From positions 1 to 36,770 of IMG/VR virus record IMGVR_UViG_3300011114_000176: a DNA stretch of 36,770 nucleotides; one strand, written 5' to 3'. This DNA comes from a virus. The notes beneath the pieces were generated by a model. It was not told where the DNA came from, made no database searches, and saw only the letters and a list, made by a program, of their open reading frames with translations. A program made the position numbers and the translations under genes. Below are positions 22,815 to 30,295 of the stretch, one piece after another. Position 1 is the first letter of the stretch. Each line of letters starts with the position of its first letter.

Positions 22815-23925
22815 TATCGTCGGCGGTAGCACCGCCAAGCGCGTCATCAACTGCCCAGGCAGCGTGGCGCTGGTGGCCAAGATGCCACCCAAACCCTCAA
22901 GCAAGTACGCCGACGAGGGCACGCTGCTGCACAACGTTATCGCCGAGATCGTCATGTCGGGCAACAAGCCCGAGCATTACCTCGGAACCAAGTACGAAGA
23001 TCAGGTGCTTACCCAAGAATTGATCGACGACAAACTCAAGCCCGCGCTGGCGGCGCTGGATCAAATCGACCCCAACCAGGAGATGGAAATTGAAGCTGAG
23101 ACAAGCGTGGACTTTGGTGATCTACTTCCCGGTGTTTTTGGCTCTACTGACCTTATTGGCCGTCTGGGCAGCCGCGCTGTTGTTCTTGATTGGAAGTTCG
23201 GTGATGGTGTCGCTGTGGAAGTCGAGGAGAACCCGCAACTGATGTTCTACGCCGCTGCGGCCATGCGGACGCCCTCTGCCCAATGGGCCTTTGAGGGTGC
23301 GACCGAGATCGAAATGGTCATTGTCCAGCCGCCCGCTGTCAAACGATGGATTACAACGCCCGAGCGCATCGCAGCGTTCGAGTTGCAACTGGTGCAGGCC
23401 GTCAAGGCGTCCGAGAAGCCCAACGCCAAGCTGGAAGTGGGCGACCACTGCCGCTGGTGCGCCGCCAAGCCGGTGTGCCCTCAGATGACCGGCGCGGTCG
23501 ACCGTGCGCTACAGATCAAACTGCAAGCCATCGACACCCAGATGCTGGGGTCATATTTGGCCAACGCCGATATGCTGGAGCAGTGGATCACCGATCTGCG
23601 CGCGCTGGCGTTCGCTATGCTGGAGTCCGGCACGCCCGTGCCAGGGTACAAATTGGTGGCCAAGCGGGCCACACGTTCATGGACTGATGAGACCAAGGCC
23701 AAGGCCGAACTGCTCAAAAGTCTGCCAGAATCTGAAGTGGTGGAGATGTCTGTAATTTCTCCGGCCAAGGCTGAGAAGGCGCTCAAAAAGCGCAAGATCG
23801 GCCTGCCGGACGATTTGGTCGTCGCCATCTCGTCAGGTAACACCTTGGCCAGCGCGGATGACCCGCGCCCCGAGGTGATCTTGTTGGGCAAGCAATTAAC
23901 CGCTGCCCTTTCTAAACTGCAATAA
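22801..23925 (+). CDS. Cas4/RecB-like nuclease, DUF2800 type
   Basis: A 374-residue PD-(D/E)XK nuclease. The N-terminus contains GGSTAKRVINCPGSV (a CxGS motif like AddB/Cas4-type proteins), then YADEGTLLHNVIAE with the conserved Glu-Gly and His. The active site appears as LPGVFGSTDLIGR (Gly-x-x-Asp) and VVLDWKFGDGVAVE (Asp, Lys, about residues 128-141), followed by ENPQLMFYA with the Gln helix. A C-terminal Cys group, CRWCAAKPVCPQM (about 217-229), with the earlier Cys could bind an Fe-S cluster as in Cas4. In the common phage cassette this gene precedes a single-strand binding protein and a family A polymerase, as here. Confidence 0.85.
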   Translation: MNHSNIVGGSTAKRVINCPGSVALVAKMPPKPSSKYADEGTLLHNVIAEIVMSGNKPEHYLGTKYEDQVLTQELIDDKLKPALAALDQIDPNQEMEIEAETSVDFGDLLPGVFGSTDLIGRLGSRAVVLDWKFGDGVAVEVEENPQLMFYAAAAMRTPSAQWAFEGATEIEMVIVQPPAVKRWITTPERIAAFELQLVQAVKASEKPNAKLEVGDHCRWCAAKPVCPQMTGAVDRALQIKLQAIDTQMLGSYLANADMLEQWITDLRALAFAMLESGTPVPGYKLVAKRATRSWTDETKAKAELLKSLPESEVVEMSVISPAKAEKALKKRKIGLPDDLVVAISSGNTLASADDPRPEVILLGKQLTAALSKLQ

Positions 23926-23933
23926 GGACTATC

Positions 23934-24563
23934 ATGTCAAATCTAGTAGCGTTCTCGCAAGCGGGCTTGCCCGCAGTCTCCACCCTCGCAACTTCCCTGC
24001 GGGCAATCCAATCCGACGTAGGCCCAGCCGGTACTGTCATCCTCAAGATGGACAAGACCGGGCATTGGGTGTTTGGCGCGGATCAGACCGAAGTGGAAGA
24101 TGACAGCACCTGGGCGGTCAATCCTTTCTCGTTTGTCCACGGCTTTATTGCTTGGGGCGACGGTGAAGTGTTGGGCGAAAAGATGGTGCCTGTATCCCAA
24201 CCCCTGCCGGAACTGGACGGTGCGCCGCCAGCAGCCAAAAAGGGCTGGGAGACACAAGTGGGTATGTCGCTGAAGTGCATCAGCGGCGAAGACAAGGGCA
24301 TGGAAGCCCGCTTTACGACCACTTCGGTGGGCGGCAAGCGCAGCGTCCAAGCCCTTGCGGTGGCCTTGGCAGATCAGGTCGACAAAGACCAATCCAAACC
24401 CGTGCCGGTCGTGCACCTCAAAAAGGAGCATTACCAGCACAAGTCGTATGGCCGGATTTTTACCCCGGTCTTCGAGGTCGTGGATTGGGTTTCTCTCGAC
24501 GGTGAGCCAGAGCCACCTAAAATGGAAGCAGCCCCAAGTCGTCGTCGTCGCGTAGCGGCGTAA
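23934..24563 (+). CDS. Probable ssDNA-binding protein, by synteny
   Basis: A 209-residue protein behind AAGGAC at ATG 23934. It has a beta-rich part (GTVILKMDKTGHWVFGADQ; STWAVNPFSFVHGFIAWGDG), a helical section (SVQALAVALADQVD), and a beta segment SYGRIFTPVFEVVDWVSLDG, ending in a basic tail, SRRRRVAA. In the widespread DUF2800-DUF2815-PolA phage cassette this slot encodes a ssDNA-binding protein; here the sequence is not obviously DUF2815. The basic rather than acidic tail argues against a classical SSB C-terminus. The assignment rests mainly on gene order. Confidence 0.55.
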   Translation: MSNLVAFSQAGLPAVSTLATSLRAIQSDVGPAGTVILKMDKTGHWVFGADQTEVEDDSTWAVNPFSFVHGFIAWGDGEVLGEKMVPVSQPLPELDGAPPAAKKGWETQVGMSLKCISGEDKGMEARFTTTSVGGKRSVQALAVALADQVDKDQSKPVPVVHLKKEHYQHKSYGRIFTPVFEVVDWVSLDGEPEPPKMEAAPSRRRRVAA

Positions 24564-24569
24564 GAAATA

Positions 24570-24698
24570 GGGGGGGAAAGCGGATGCTGTGCCAGAGTCA
24601 GGTCAATCGGTGACATGACTATAGGTCGTCAAGGGCTGTCATGAGCAATGCTTGGCGATCCGTGAGTTCGAATCTCACCAGTGCAGCGAGTACCCCCC
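24570..24698 (+). other. Structured 5' leader of the DNA polymerase gene with tRNA-T-arm-like hairpin
   Basis: The 142 nt between the previous stop (24563) and ATG 24706 hold no convincing gene. G7 (24570-24576) could pair with C6 (24693-24698), closing the leader just before the start codon. Inside are CATGAC/GTCATG (24614-24619 with 24638-24643), several competing GTCA/TGAC arms, and GTGAG-TTCGAAT-CTCAC (24662-24678), which has exactly the form of a tRNA T-arm and loop. Flanking TGCTGTG (24585-24591) and CAGTGCA (24679-24685) give only a mismatched acceptor-like stem, and I cannot draw a proper anticodon arm, so I do not call a functional tRNA. Confidence 0.45.
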
Positions 24699-24705
24699 AC
24701 CTTTT

Positions 24706-26595
24706 ATGCTTTACTGCGATTTTGAAACCCGTAGCGCCTGCGACCTAAAAGTCGCAGGTGTCTATAACTACGCGCAGCACGGCAGCACCGAAGTGCTGTG
24801 TATGTCGTACGCTTTCGATGACGAGGACGTACAGACATGGTTGCCCGACCAGCCGTTCCCGCAATCGGTCGCAGACCATAAGGGCTTGATCTACGCCCAC
24901 AACGCCGCTTTCGAGCGCCTAATTTTTTGGTATGTTCTCCAACAGAACTACCGCCTAGAGCAGTTCTACTGCACCGCAGCACAGGCCCGCGCCAATTGCG
25001 CCCCTGGCTCCCTTGAGGACGTAGGCCGCTTCGCTGGCGCGTCCATGAAGAAAGACCATCGCGGCGCGCAACTGATCCGCAAGATGAGCGTGCCGCCCTA
25101 CGAAGAATCGCCCGAGTTGACCGCCGAGATGGTGGCGTACTGTGAGCAGGACGTGCGGGCCATGCGCGCCATCAGCAAGGCCATGCGGCCATTGTCGGCG
25201 CAGGAGCTACAGGACTACCACGTCAACGAGCGAATCAACGACCGGGGCGTCTTGGTCGACGTGGGCCTATGCCGCGCTGCGGTCAAGTACGCCAGCACCG
25301 AACTGGTTGAGATCCAAGACATCGTGGCCGAGGTCACCGAAGGCGCGATCACCAGCGTGCGCTCACCGAAGATGCGCGATTGGGTGTTCGAGCGCGTGGA
25401 CGACGAGGCCCGCAAGCTGATGCAGAAAGACGGCAAAGTCAGCATCGACAAGACCGTCCGGTTCAATTTACTTAACTGCGATGGAGTGCCCCCCGATGTA
25501 CAAGAAGTCATCCAATGCGCCGACGACCTATGGGCGTCTTCGGTTGCGAAGTTCAGCCGCCTTGCACAGCTATCAGATGAAGAGGATCGACGAGTTCGCG
25601 GCGCTTTTGTGTTCGCAGGGGGTTCCGCAACAGGTCGTGCATCAAGTTATGGCGCTCAAGTCCACAACTTCACCCGAAAATGTGCTGAGGCTCCTGAAGA
25701 TGTGCGCCATGCAATGGTACGTGGCCATGCAATCGTCCCTCGGTACGGCAAGCGAGTCACCGATGTCCTCAAAGGAATGCTCCGTCCTGCACTGATACCG
25801 GCTAAGGGTAAATACCTAGTCGTTGCCGATTGGGCTGCCATCGAAGCTAGGGTAAACCCTTGGTTGTCCGGCAAGGGCGACGCCAAGCTGGCGCTGTTCG
25901 CGTCCGGCGAGGATGTCTACAAAGTCAACGCCGCCGCGACGTTTGGCGTGGCTGTCGCTGCAGTCACTAAAGACCAGCGCCAGATCGGCAAGGTTCAAGA
26001 GTTAGCCTGCGGCTTTGCCGGTGGCGTGGGCGCGTTTGCCGCGATGGGCCGCATTTACGGGATTACCCTACCCGAGTCCGACGCCCGCCGGATGGTGGAC
26101 GGGTGGCGTAGGGCAAACCCTTGGTCTGTGCCCTATTGGCAAGACCTAGAATCCGCGTACACCCGCGCCATGCGGAACAAGGGCAAAGAATTTGGCGCAG
26201 GCCGCGTCACCTATATGTTCGACGGCCAGCACCTTTGGTACGCCCTCCCGTCTGGCCGCGTCTTGTGCTACCCCTACGCCCGTCTCGAATCTGAAGGTAT
26301 TTCTTATGCCAAGGCTGCATGGAAGCCCGCCGCTGACGCTACCGAATGGCCCCGCGCCCGCTTGTGGAAGGGTCTTGCCTGCGAGAACATCACCCAGGCC
26401 GTGGCCAATGACCTGCTGCGCCATTCGTTGCGCCAGCTTGATGACGTGGTTCTCCACGTCCACGATGAAATCGTGATCGAAACCGCAACGCCCGACCCTG
26501 ATGCGCTGCGCTCGATCATGTGCACCCCGCCCGACTGGGCCAAGGGTTTACCCCTAGACGCTGAAGTCTCAATCATGGAGCGATACGGAAAATGA
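24706..26595 (+). CDS. Family A DNA polymerase
   Basis: A 629-residue replicative polymerase from ATG 24706. The first part is a DnaQ-like 3'-5' exonuclease with DFET at residues 5-8 and further YAHNAAFERLIF and YCEQDVRAM motifs (ExoII, ExoIII). The polymerase domain has motif A VVADWAAIEARV (about 371-382), motif B RQIGKVQELACGFAGGVGAF (about 424-443) and motif C LHVHDEIVIE (about 582-591). The organisation matches phage PolA enzymes in the DUF2800-PolA-primase cassette. The frame stays open upstream to TTG 24652, but family members begin at M-L-Y-x-D-F-E-T-R. There is no Shine-Dalgarno sequence at 24706. The stop overlaps the next start (ATGA). Confidence 0.92.
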   Translation: MLYCDFETRSACDLKVAGVYNYAQHGSTEVLCMSYAFDDEDVQTWLPDQPFPQSVADHKGLIYAHNAAFERLIFWYVLQQNYRLEQFYCTAAQARANCAPGSLEDVGRFAGASMKKDHRGAQLIRKMSVPPYEESPELTAEMVAYCEQDVRAMRAISKAMRPLSAQELQDYHVNERINDRGVLVDVGLCRAAVKYASTELVEIQDIVAEVTEGAITSVRSPKMRDWVFERVDDEARKLMQKDGKVSIDKTVRFNLLNCDGVPPDVQEVIQCADDLWASSVAKFSRLAQLSDEEDRRVRGAFVFAGGSATGRASSYGAQVHNFTRKCAEAPEDVRHAMVRGHAIVPRYGKRVTDVLKGMLRPALIPAKGKYLVVADWAAIEARVNPWLSGKGDAKLALFASGEDVYKVNAAATFGVAVAAVTKDQRQIGKVQELACGFAGGVGAFAAMGRIYGITLPESDARRMVDGWRRANPWSVPYWQDLESAYTRAMRNKGKEFGAGRVTYMFDGQHLWYALPSGRVLCYPYARLESEGISYAKAAWKPAADATEWPRARLWKGLACENITQAVANDLLRHSLRQLDDVVLHVHDEIVIETATPDPDALRSIMCTPPDWAKGLPLDAEVSIMERYGK

Positions 26596-28880
26596 CATTT
26601 CTAGACTACTTGGCCAACATAGCGCCCGAGGGCGAGACCATCCTATTCGTGCGGCAGAAGCCAGCTAAGCCAGAGCAATTCCACGCGGACGGCGCGATCA
26701 AATGCTCATGGCCCGCGTACCTGCCCGACAAGTGGAAGGCCGACCAAGCGTGGTACTGCAACACCGGCTGTTTCATCATCGACCGATTCGAGGCCGGTCG
26801 CCCGTCGGCCCGCGCCGATAATTGTGAGCGTGTGGCGTTCCTCGTGCTGGACGACGTGGGCACAAAGGCCAAAGTGCCACCCATCGCCCCGACGTGGATC
26901 ATGGAGACTAGCCCAGACAATTACCAATACGGCTACACCTTCGCCCTAGACGACCAGCCCATGAAGGGCGACTTCGCCGCAGCCATCGTGGCCATTGCCG
27001 ACGCGGGCTACACCGACGGCGGGGCAATCAACCCCGTGCGTAACTTCAGACTCCCCGGCTCCATCAACCTCAAGCCTGGCCGCGACCGCTTTGCGTCCCG
27101 TCTGGTCGAGTTCCACGCCGACCGCGAATTTTCCCTTGACGCCATCTGCGACGCCCTTGGCGTGACCCCGAACCCCGCCGACACCGCGACCGTGCGCCCC
27201 ATCCGGCTTACCGACGACGGCGGCGACGACGTGCTGGCGTGGGCCGCGTCCCGTGGCGACCTGCTGGAGCGTGGCAACGCCGCCGGTTGGTGGGGCGTCG
27301 TGTGCCCCAACAGCGGCGAGCATTCGGACGGCAACCCGATGGGCCGCTATAACCCCGTCAACCGCGCCTATTGCTGCCTGCATGAGCATTGCTCCGAGTG
27401 GGACAGCGAGGCGTACCTCGACTGGGTCGAGCAGCAGGGCGGGCCGTCGCGCGCGCACGGCCTGCGTGACGAGTTGCTGGCCGCTGTCATGGACGGCGCG
27501 CTGTCCAAACTAGCCCCGACGCCCGATTATCCCGACGCCGCCGCCGAGGTTATCGCCGCCGTGGAGCAGCGCGAATTGGGCCGGATTGAGAAATCGCAGT
27601 GGTATGAGCGCTTTGCGTACATCCAAGACGACGACGCCTATTTCGATATGCAAGACCGCCGCGAGTTGTCCCGTGGCACGTTCAACGCCCTGTTCCGCCA
27701 TATCCGCTGCGTGTCCACCCGCGACCAAGGCGGTAAGCGCATGGTCGAGGCGTCGGTATCGTTCGACGAGAACCGGCAGGCCAAGGGCGCAAAAGCGCTG
27801 GTCGGCATCACCTTTGCCGCAGGCGGCTCGGTGCTGGTGGCTCGTGAAGGTTTGGTCTACGGCAACCGCTGGCGCGACGCCCGCCCCGAACCCGTGCCGG
27901 GTGACGTGACCCCGTGGATGCGCCACCTCGAGCGCATGGTGCCTATTGCGTTCGAGCGTGAGCACCTACTCAACGCCCTCGCCCATAAGGTGCAGTTCCC
28001 CGGCCATAAGATCAATCACGCGATCCTCATGGGCGGCGCGCCTGGTAGCGGTAAAGACACCCTTTTCGCCCCGTTCTTTTGGTCGATCGGCGGTAAGGGT
28101 AAGGCGAATTGCTCTCTTGTGAAATCCGAAGATCTGAGTTCACAATGGGGCTACGCCCTTGAATGCGAAGTGATGGAGATAGCCGAACTGCGCCAAACTG
28201 AGGCCCGCGACCGCAGGGCGCTGGAAAATGTCCTAAAACCCATCATTGCCGCCCCGCCCGAGTTGCTTCCCGTGAACCGCAAGGGTTTGCATCCCTACAT
28301 GGCCCTGAACCGCGTGTTTGTGGTGGCATTCTCAAACGAGCGCGCCGCCATATCAATCCCCAGCGAAGATCGCCGGTGGTTCTGCCTATGGGCGGAGGCC
28401 GACCGCCTGCCGGAGGCGGAGGCCGTGGCGCTTTGGAATTGGTACGAGCGCCAAGGCGGGTTCGCTGCGGTGGCCGCGTACCTTAGTTCGCGTGACGTGT
28501 CCGCGTGGAATCCGTCCGCCCCGCCGCCTATGACCGAAGCCAAAGCGATCATGGTCGAACATGGCATGAGCGGCGCAGAATCGTTCCTCGTGAACATGAT
28601 CAGGGGCCGCGCCCGCGCGTTTGCCGGTGGCGTGATCGGCGCGCCTTTTTTCGCGATCTGCGACGAACTACAGCATTTCGCCCCGCCTGGGGTTAAGATT
28701 GTCCCCGCAGCGCTTATGCACGCATTGAAGGAGGCCGGATGGATCGATATGGGCCGCCTCGCGTCTCGCGAGTATCAAACCAAAAAGCATATTTTTTGCG
28801 CGCCTGACATGGCCGACAGATGCACCCGCTCCGAACTGCGCCGCGCAATAGAAAAAGCCCCCGAAGGGGCTGGGCTATAA
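26592..28880 (+). CDS. Primase-polymerase fused to SF3-type helicase
   Basis: A 762-residue multidomain replication protein. The N-terminal 200 residues look like an archaeo-eukaryotic primase (AEP) domain: VAFLVLDDVG (about 81-90) as the metal-binding Asp motif and NFRLPGSINLKPGR (about 150-163), the Arg/PGSxNxK motif of RepB- and prim-pol-type AEPs. A Cys/His group follows (CPNSGEHSDG, YCCLHEHC, about 238-266), possibly a zinc site. The C-terminal half carries a P-loop GGAPGSGKDTLF (about 480-491), EVMEIAELR as Walker B-like, and FVVAFSNERAAISIPSEDRR as the SF3 sensor/arginine region, typical of DUF5906/NrS-1-type or VirE-type helicases. It is coupled to the polymerase gene. Confidence 0.85.
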   Translation: MTFLDYLANIAPEGETILFVRQKPAKPEQFHADGAIKCSWPAYLPDKWKADQAWYCNTGCFIIDRFEAGRPSARADNCERVAFLVLDDVGTKAKVPPIAPTWIMETSPDNYQYGYTFALDDQPMKGDFAAAIVAIADAGYTDGGAINPVRNFRLPGSINLKPGRDRFASRLVEFHADREFSLDAICDALGVTPNPADTATVRPIRLTDDGGDDVLAWAASRGDLLERGNAAGWWGVVCPNSGEHSDGNPMGRYNPVNRAYCCLHEHCSEWDSEAYLDWVEQQGGPSRAHGLRDELLAAVMDGALSKLAPTPDYPDAAAEVIAAVEQRELGRIEKSQWYERFAYIQDDDAYFDMQDRRELSRGTFNALFRHIRCVSTRDQGGKRMVEASVSFDENRQAKGAKALVGITFAAGGSVLVAREGLVYGNRWRDARPEPVPGDVTPWMRHLERMVPIAFEREHLLNALAHKVQFPGHKINHAILMGGAPGSGKDTLFAPFFWSIGGKGKANCSLVKSEDLSSQWGYALECEVMEIAELRQTEARDRRALENVLKPIIAAPPELLPVNRKGLHPYMALNRVFVVAFSNERAAISIPSEDRRWFCLWAEADRLPEAEAVALWNWYERQGGFAAVAAYLSSRDVSAWNPSAPPPMTEAKAIMVEHGMSGAESFLVNMIRGRARAFAGGVIGAPFFAICDELQHFAPPGVKIVPAALMHALKEAGWIDMGRLASREYQTKKHIFCAPDMADRCTRSELRRAIEKAPEGAGL
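28852..28871 (-). terminator. Rho-independent terminator of the leftward clamp operon
   Basis: On the minus strand AGCCCC-TTCG-GGGGCT is followed by T5 (plus-strand A5 at 28852-28856). The hairpin (28856-28871) lies within the last codons of the rightward primase gene and three bases beyond the stop of the last leftward peptide at 28875. It is a strong UUCG-loop terminator leftward; rightward it has no T-run. It separates the two convergent operons. Confidence 0.85.
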
Positions 28881-28934
28881 ATCCAAGATGATGGCTAGGA
28901 GCGCCGCCACTAGGGCGGCGACTAGGGCAATCAC
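28875..28934 (-). CDS. 19-aa hydrophobic peptide (putative)
   Basis: From GTG 28934, overlapping the preceding stop as GTGA, the peptide reads MIALVAALVAALLAIILDL. It is almost wholly hydrophobic, like a single membrane span. The longer open frame upstream in this phase (to 29084) overlaps two other genes and has a different, Arg/Cys-rich character. Coupling supports translation, but size makes the call tentative. It ends three bases before the terminator. Confidence 0.4.
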   Translation of the reverse strand: MIALVAALVAALLAIILDL

Positions 28935-29017
28935 GGCTTCATGTTGTAAAAGTACAGAGCCAGCGGGAAGGCTAGCACCGCCGCCACCGCGAGCGCTTCG
29001 AACGCGCGCCGGATCAT
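28931..29017 (-). CDS. 28-aa membrane peptide (putative)
   Basis: From ATG 29017, overlapping the preceding stop as ATGA, the peptide is MIRRAFEALAVAAVLAFPLA then LYFYNMKP. It has a positive N-terminus, one hydrophobic span and a short tail, typical of a small bitopic membrane peptide. It is followed by the 19-aa hydrophobic peptide through a GTGA overlap. The function is unknown. Confidence 0.5.
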   Translation of the reverse strand: MIRRAFEALAVAAVLAFPLALYFYNMKP

Positions 29018-29235
29018 GGCAGCATCTCCCGCACCGCGCCCAGCGCGTCAGCGTATTCGTCGCTATCGGCTCCGTACATATCAATAGCGTGCAACATCAC
29101 GCCTACCGCGTCCTCGAGCGCCTCAAGGCGCGCCAGTAGCATCTGGGTCGTGCGGTCGCCGGTCATGTAGGCGGCACGTTCGGATTCTCCGTGTGGCATA
29201 TAAGGGCGCAGGGCTGCTGCAATAGTTGGATGCAT
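29014..29235 (-). CDS. Small helical protein, unknown, with conserved leader module
   Basis: A 73-residue protein, MHPTIAAALRPYMPHGESER then a helical acidic C-terminal half (LLARLEALEDAVGVMLHAID, DEYADALGAVREMLP). ATG 29235 is preceded by the leader 12-mer CTAAACTGGAGT that contains GGAG and is shared with two other genes of the operon. The stop overlaps the 28-aa peptide start. No family is recognised. Confidence 0.65.
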   Translation of the reverse strand: MHPTIAAALRPYMPHGESERAAYMTGDRTTQMLLARLEALEDAVGVMLHAIDMYGADSDEYADALGAVREMLP

Positions 29236-29243
29236 GATAGGGT

Positions 29244-29301
29244 ACTCCAGTTTAGGTTTTGGCCAAGATTAGCCCGTAAGCGGCCTGTGCGGGCCGCTTA
29301 C
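29244..29301 (-). promoter_or_regulatory. Leader module A: hairpin plus CTAAACTGGAGT
   Basis: In minus orientation, GTAAGCGGCC-CGCACA-GGCCGCTTAC (29301-29276; perfect 10-bp stem) is followed 20 nt later by CTAAACTGGAGT (29255-29244), whose GGAG is the ribosome site for ATG 29235. The module recurs at 29639-29703 and 30296-30351. The hairpin lies just after the stop of the preceding gene and lacks a T-run, so it may act as an mRNA-processing or stabilising element rather than a terminator. Confidence 0.75.
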
Positions 29302-29309
29302 AGATAGCC

Positions 29310-29633
29310 CTAGAATTCTGAGTTATAGACTACGGCCCCGGCGTCGGTGACGCCAATAACCTGGGTTTTTTCGCCCAGGTATTCGAGCACGGCGTCGAGC
29401 ACGTCGTCGTGGTCGTCGTCGTCGCTGACGTCGATATCGTATTGATCGGCGATATAGCGCGGCGAATCTTCAGAAAACGCGCAGCATATGGCGATAACGT
29501 CGAGTTCATGATCCGGGTCGACGTCATCGAAGTAGTCGAAAAGCATGCCCAGGGCGTGATAACTGAATTGATCCGCGCGGCCAGCAGCGCGGAAAGCATC
29601 ACGGAAAGCGGACGGGGTGATTGTCTGATACAT
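29310..29633 (-). CDS. Acidic small phage protein, unknown
   Basis: A 107-residue protein, MYQTITPSAFRDAFRAAGRA, then QFSYHALGMLFDYFDDVDPD and HELDVIAICCAFSED. The F-x-Y-x-x-L-G-x-L-F-D-Y-x-D followed by ELDVIAxCCxFSE pattern is a frequent small phage protein, function unknown. It is strongly acidic (DVSDDDDHDDVLDAVLEYLG), with a final TQVIGVTDAGAVVYNSEF beta part. Acidic DNA-mimic anti-host proteins are one possibility, not shown. ATG 29633 lies behind the shared leader module. Confidence 0.7.
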   Translation of the reverse strand: MYQTITPSAFRDAFRAAGRADQFSYHALGMLFDYFDDVDPDHELDVIAICCAFSEDSPRYIADQYDIDVSDDDDHDDVLDAVLEYLGEKTQVIGVTDAGAVVYNSEF

Positions 29634-29638
29634 GGTGA

Positions 29639-29703
29639 ACTCCAGTTTAGTTTAGCGGCTGGCGACAATGCAAGCCCGCAAGCGGCCGCCGCTGGCCGCT
29701 TGC
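29639..29703 (-). promoter_or_regulatory. Leader module B: hairpin plus CTAAACTGGAGT
   Basis: In minus orientation, GCAAGCGGCC-AGCGGC-GGCCGCTTGC (29703-29678; perfect 10-bp stem) is followed by CTAAACTGGAGT (29650-29639), then TTCACC and ATG 29633. Compared with module A, the second bases of the stem differ in a compensating way (T-A pair versus C-G pair), which argues that the stem itself is conserved. Confidence 0.78.
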
Positions 29704-29714
29704 AGAATGCACTA

Positions 29715-30287
29715 TTAGCAGGTGCCGACCCAAGGCGCGACCGGATTAGACCCGCCGCCGCGCACGGGCATCACAAAAACTTGCAGATCATCATCTATCG
29801 CGCAATGCCCGACGCTAGTGCCGTTCTGCGCGACATGGTACAGGGCAGACTTGTTGCCGTGATATTCGCCCGCCGCTTTCTGCACGGTCGCCAAATAGTC
29901 AGGGTTGAAGTAAGCCTGTTCGCCAGTCTGAGGCGCGCGGATCACGCGACGCCAGTCCGGATAGCGGCCGTCGACGGCCTGGACCGTCACTTCGCTCGCG
30001 CCGGTCTTAATCGTCACCTTAGCGCCGTCGACATCGAGCGTTATGAAATCCAATTTGTTGCCCTTGATAGCGGCGCTCAAGTGATCCGATCCAACTATGA
30101 CGCTCGCCGGGGCTTGCGCCTGGGTGTTGATACGGGCGACGGCGAGAAAATGGCCGTTAGTGGCCACTGCAAAAGTGCCGGTCTCGCCCTGTTCGATATG
30201 CACGCCTTGCAGATAATAGCGAATGTCTTTCTTAGCGGCGAAGTGCAGCAGGGCCTTGATTGTTTTGATCTGAATTGATACTTGCAT
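29715..30287 (-). CDS. Half-size DNA polymerase beta-clamp-like protein
   Basis: A 190-residue protein from ATG 30287, placed directly behind the shared leader CTAAACTGGAGT; the in-frame ATG at 30317 lies upstream of that leader and is rejected. The features recall bacterial DnaN domains: RYYLQGVHIEQGETGTFAVA followed by TNGHFLAVARI, the ATDGHRLA-type motif, and VDGRYPDWRRVI, the GRFPDYxRVIP motif, then the helical FNPDYLATVQKA. Bacterial DnaN has about 366 residues in three domains; this length would hold about one and a half. It may form a higher-order ring or bind the phage polymerase. The call is from motif recognition. Confidence 0.72.
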   Translation of the reverse strand: MQVSIQIKTIKALLHFAAKKDIRYYLQGVHIEQGETGTFAVATNGHFLAVARINTQAQAPASVIVGSDHLSAAIKGNKLDFITLDVDGAKVTIKTGASEVTVQAVDGRYPDWRRVIRAPQTGEQAYFNPDYLATVQKAAGEYHGNKSALYHVAQNGTSVGHCAIDDDLQVFVMPVRGGGSNPVAPWVGTC

Positions 30288-30295
30288 GATAGTGA

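Noticed and set aside
24585-24686. Functional tRNA
   Set aside because: The T-arm is convincing, but the acceptor stem has two mismatches, the anticodon loop cannot be set with U33 and a sound stem, and 102 nt is too long. It is kept only as a tRNA-like element.
25142-25420. Alternative plus-strand frames inside the DNA polymerase and primase genes
   Set aside because: They are Arg/Ser/Pro-rich shadows of GC-rich codons in genes whose catalytic motifs are clear.
29409-30278. 289-aa plus-strand open frame across the clamp-like gene and the acidic gene
   Set aside because: It runs through two hairpin leaders and is opposite two coupled genes with good ribosome sites. The first residues (VVVVADVDIVLIGD) mirror an acidic Asp run on the other strand.
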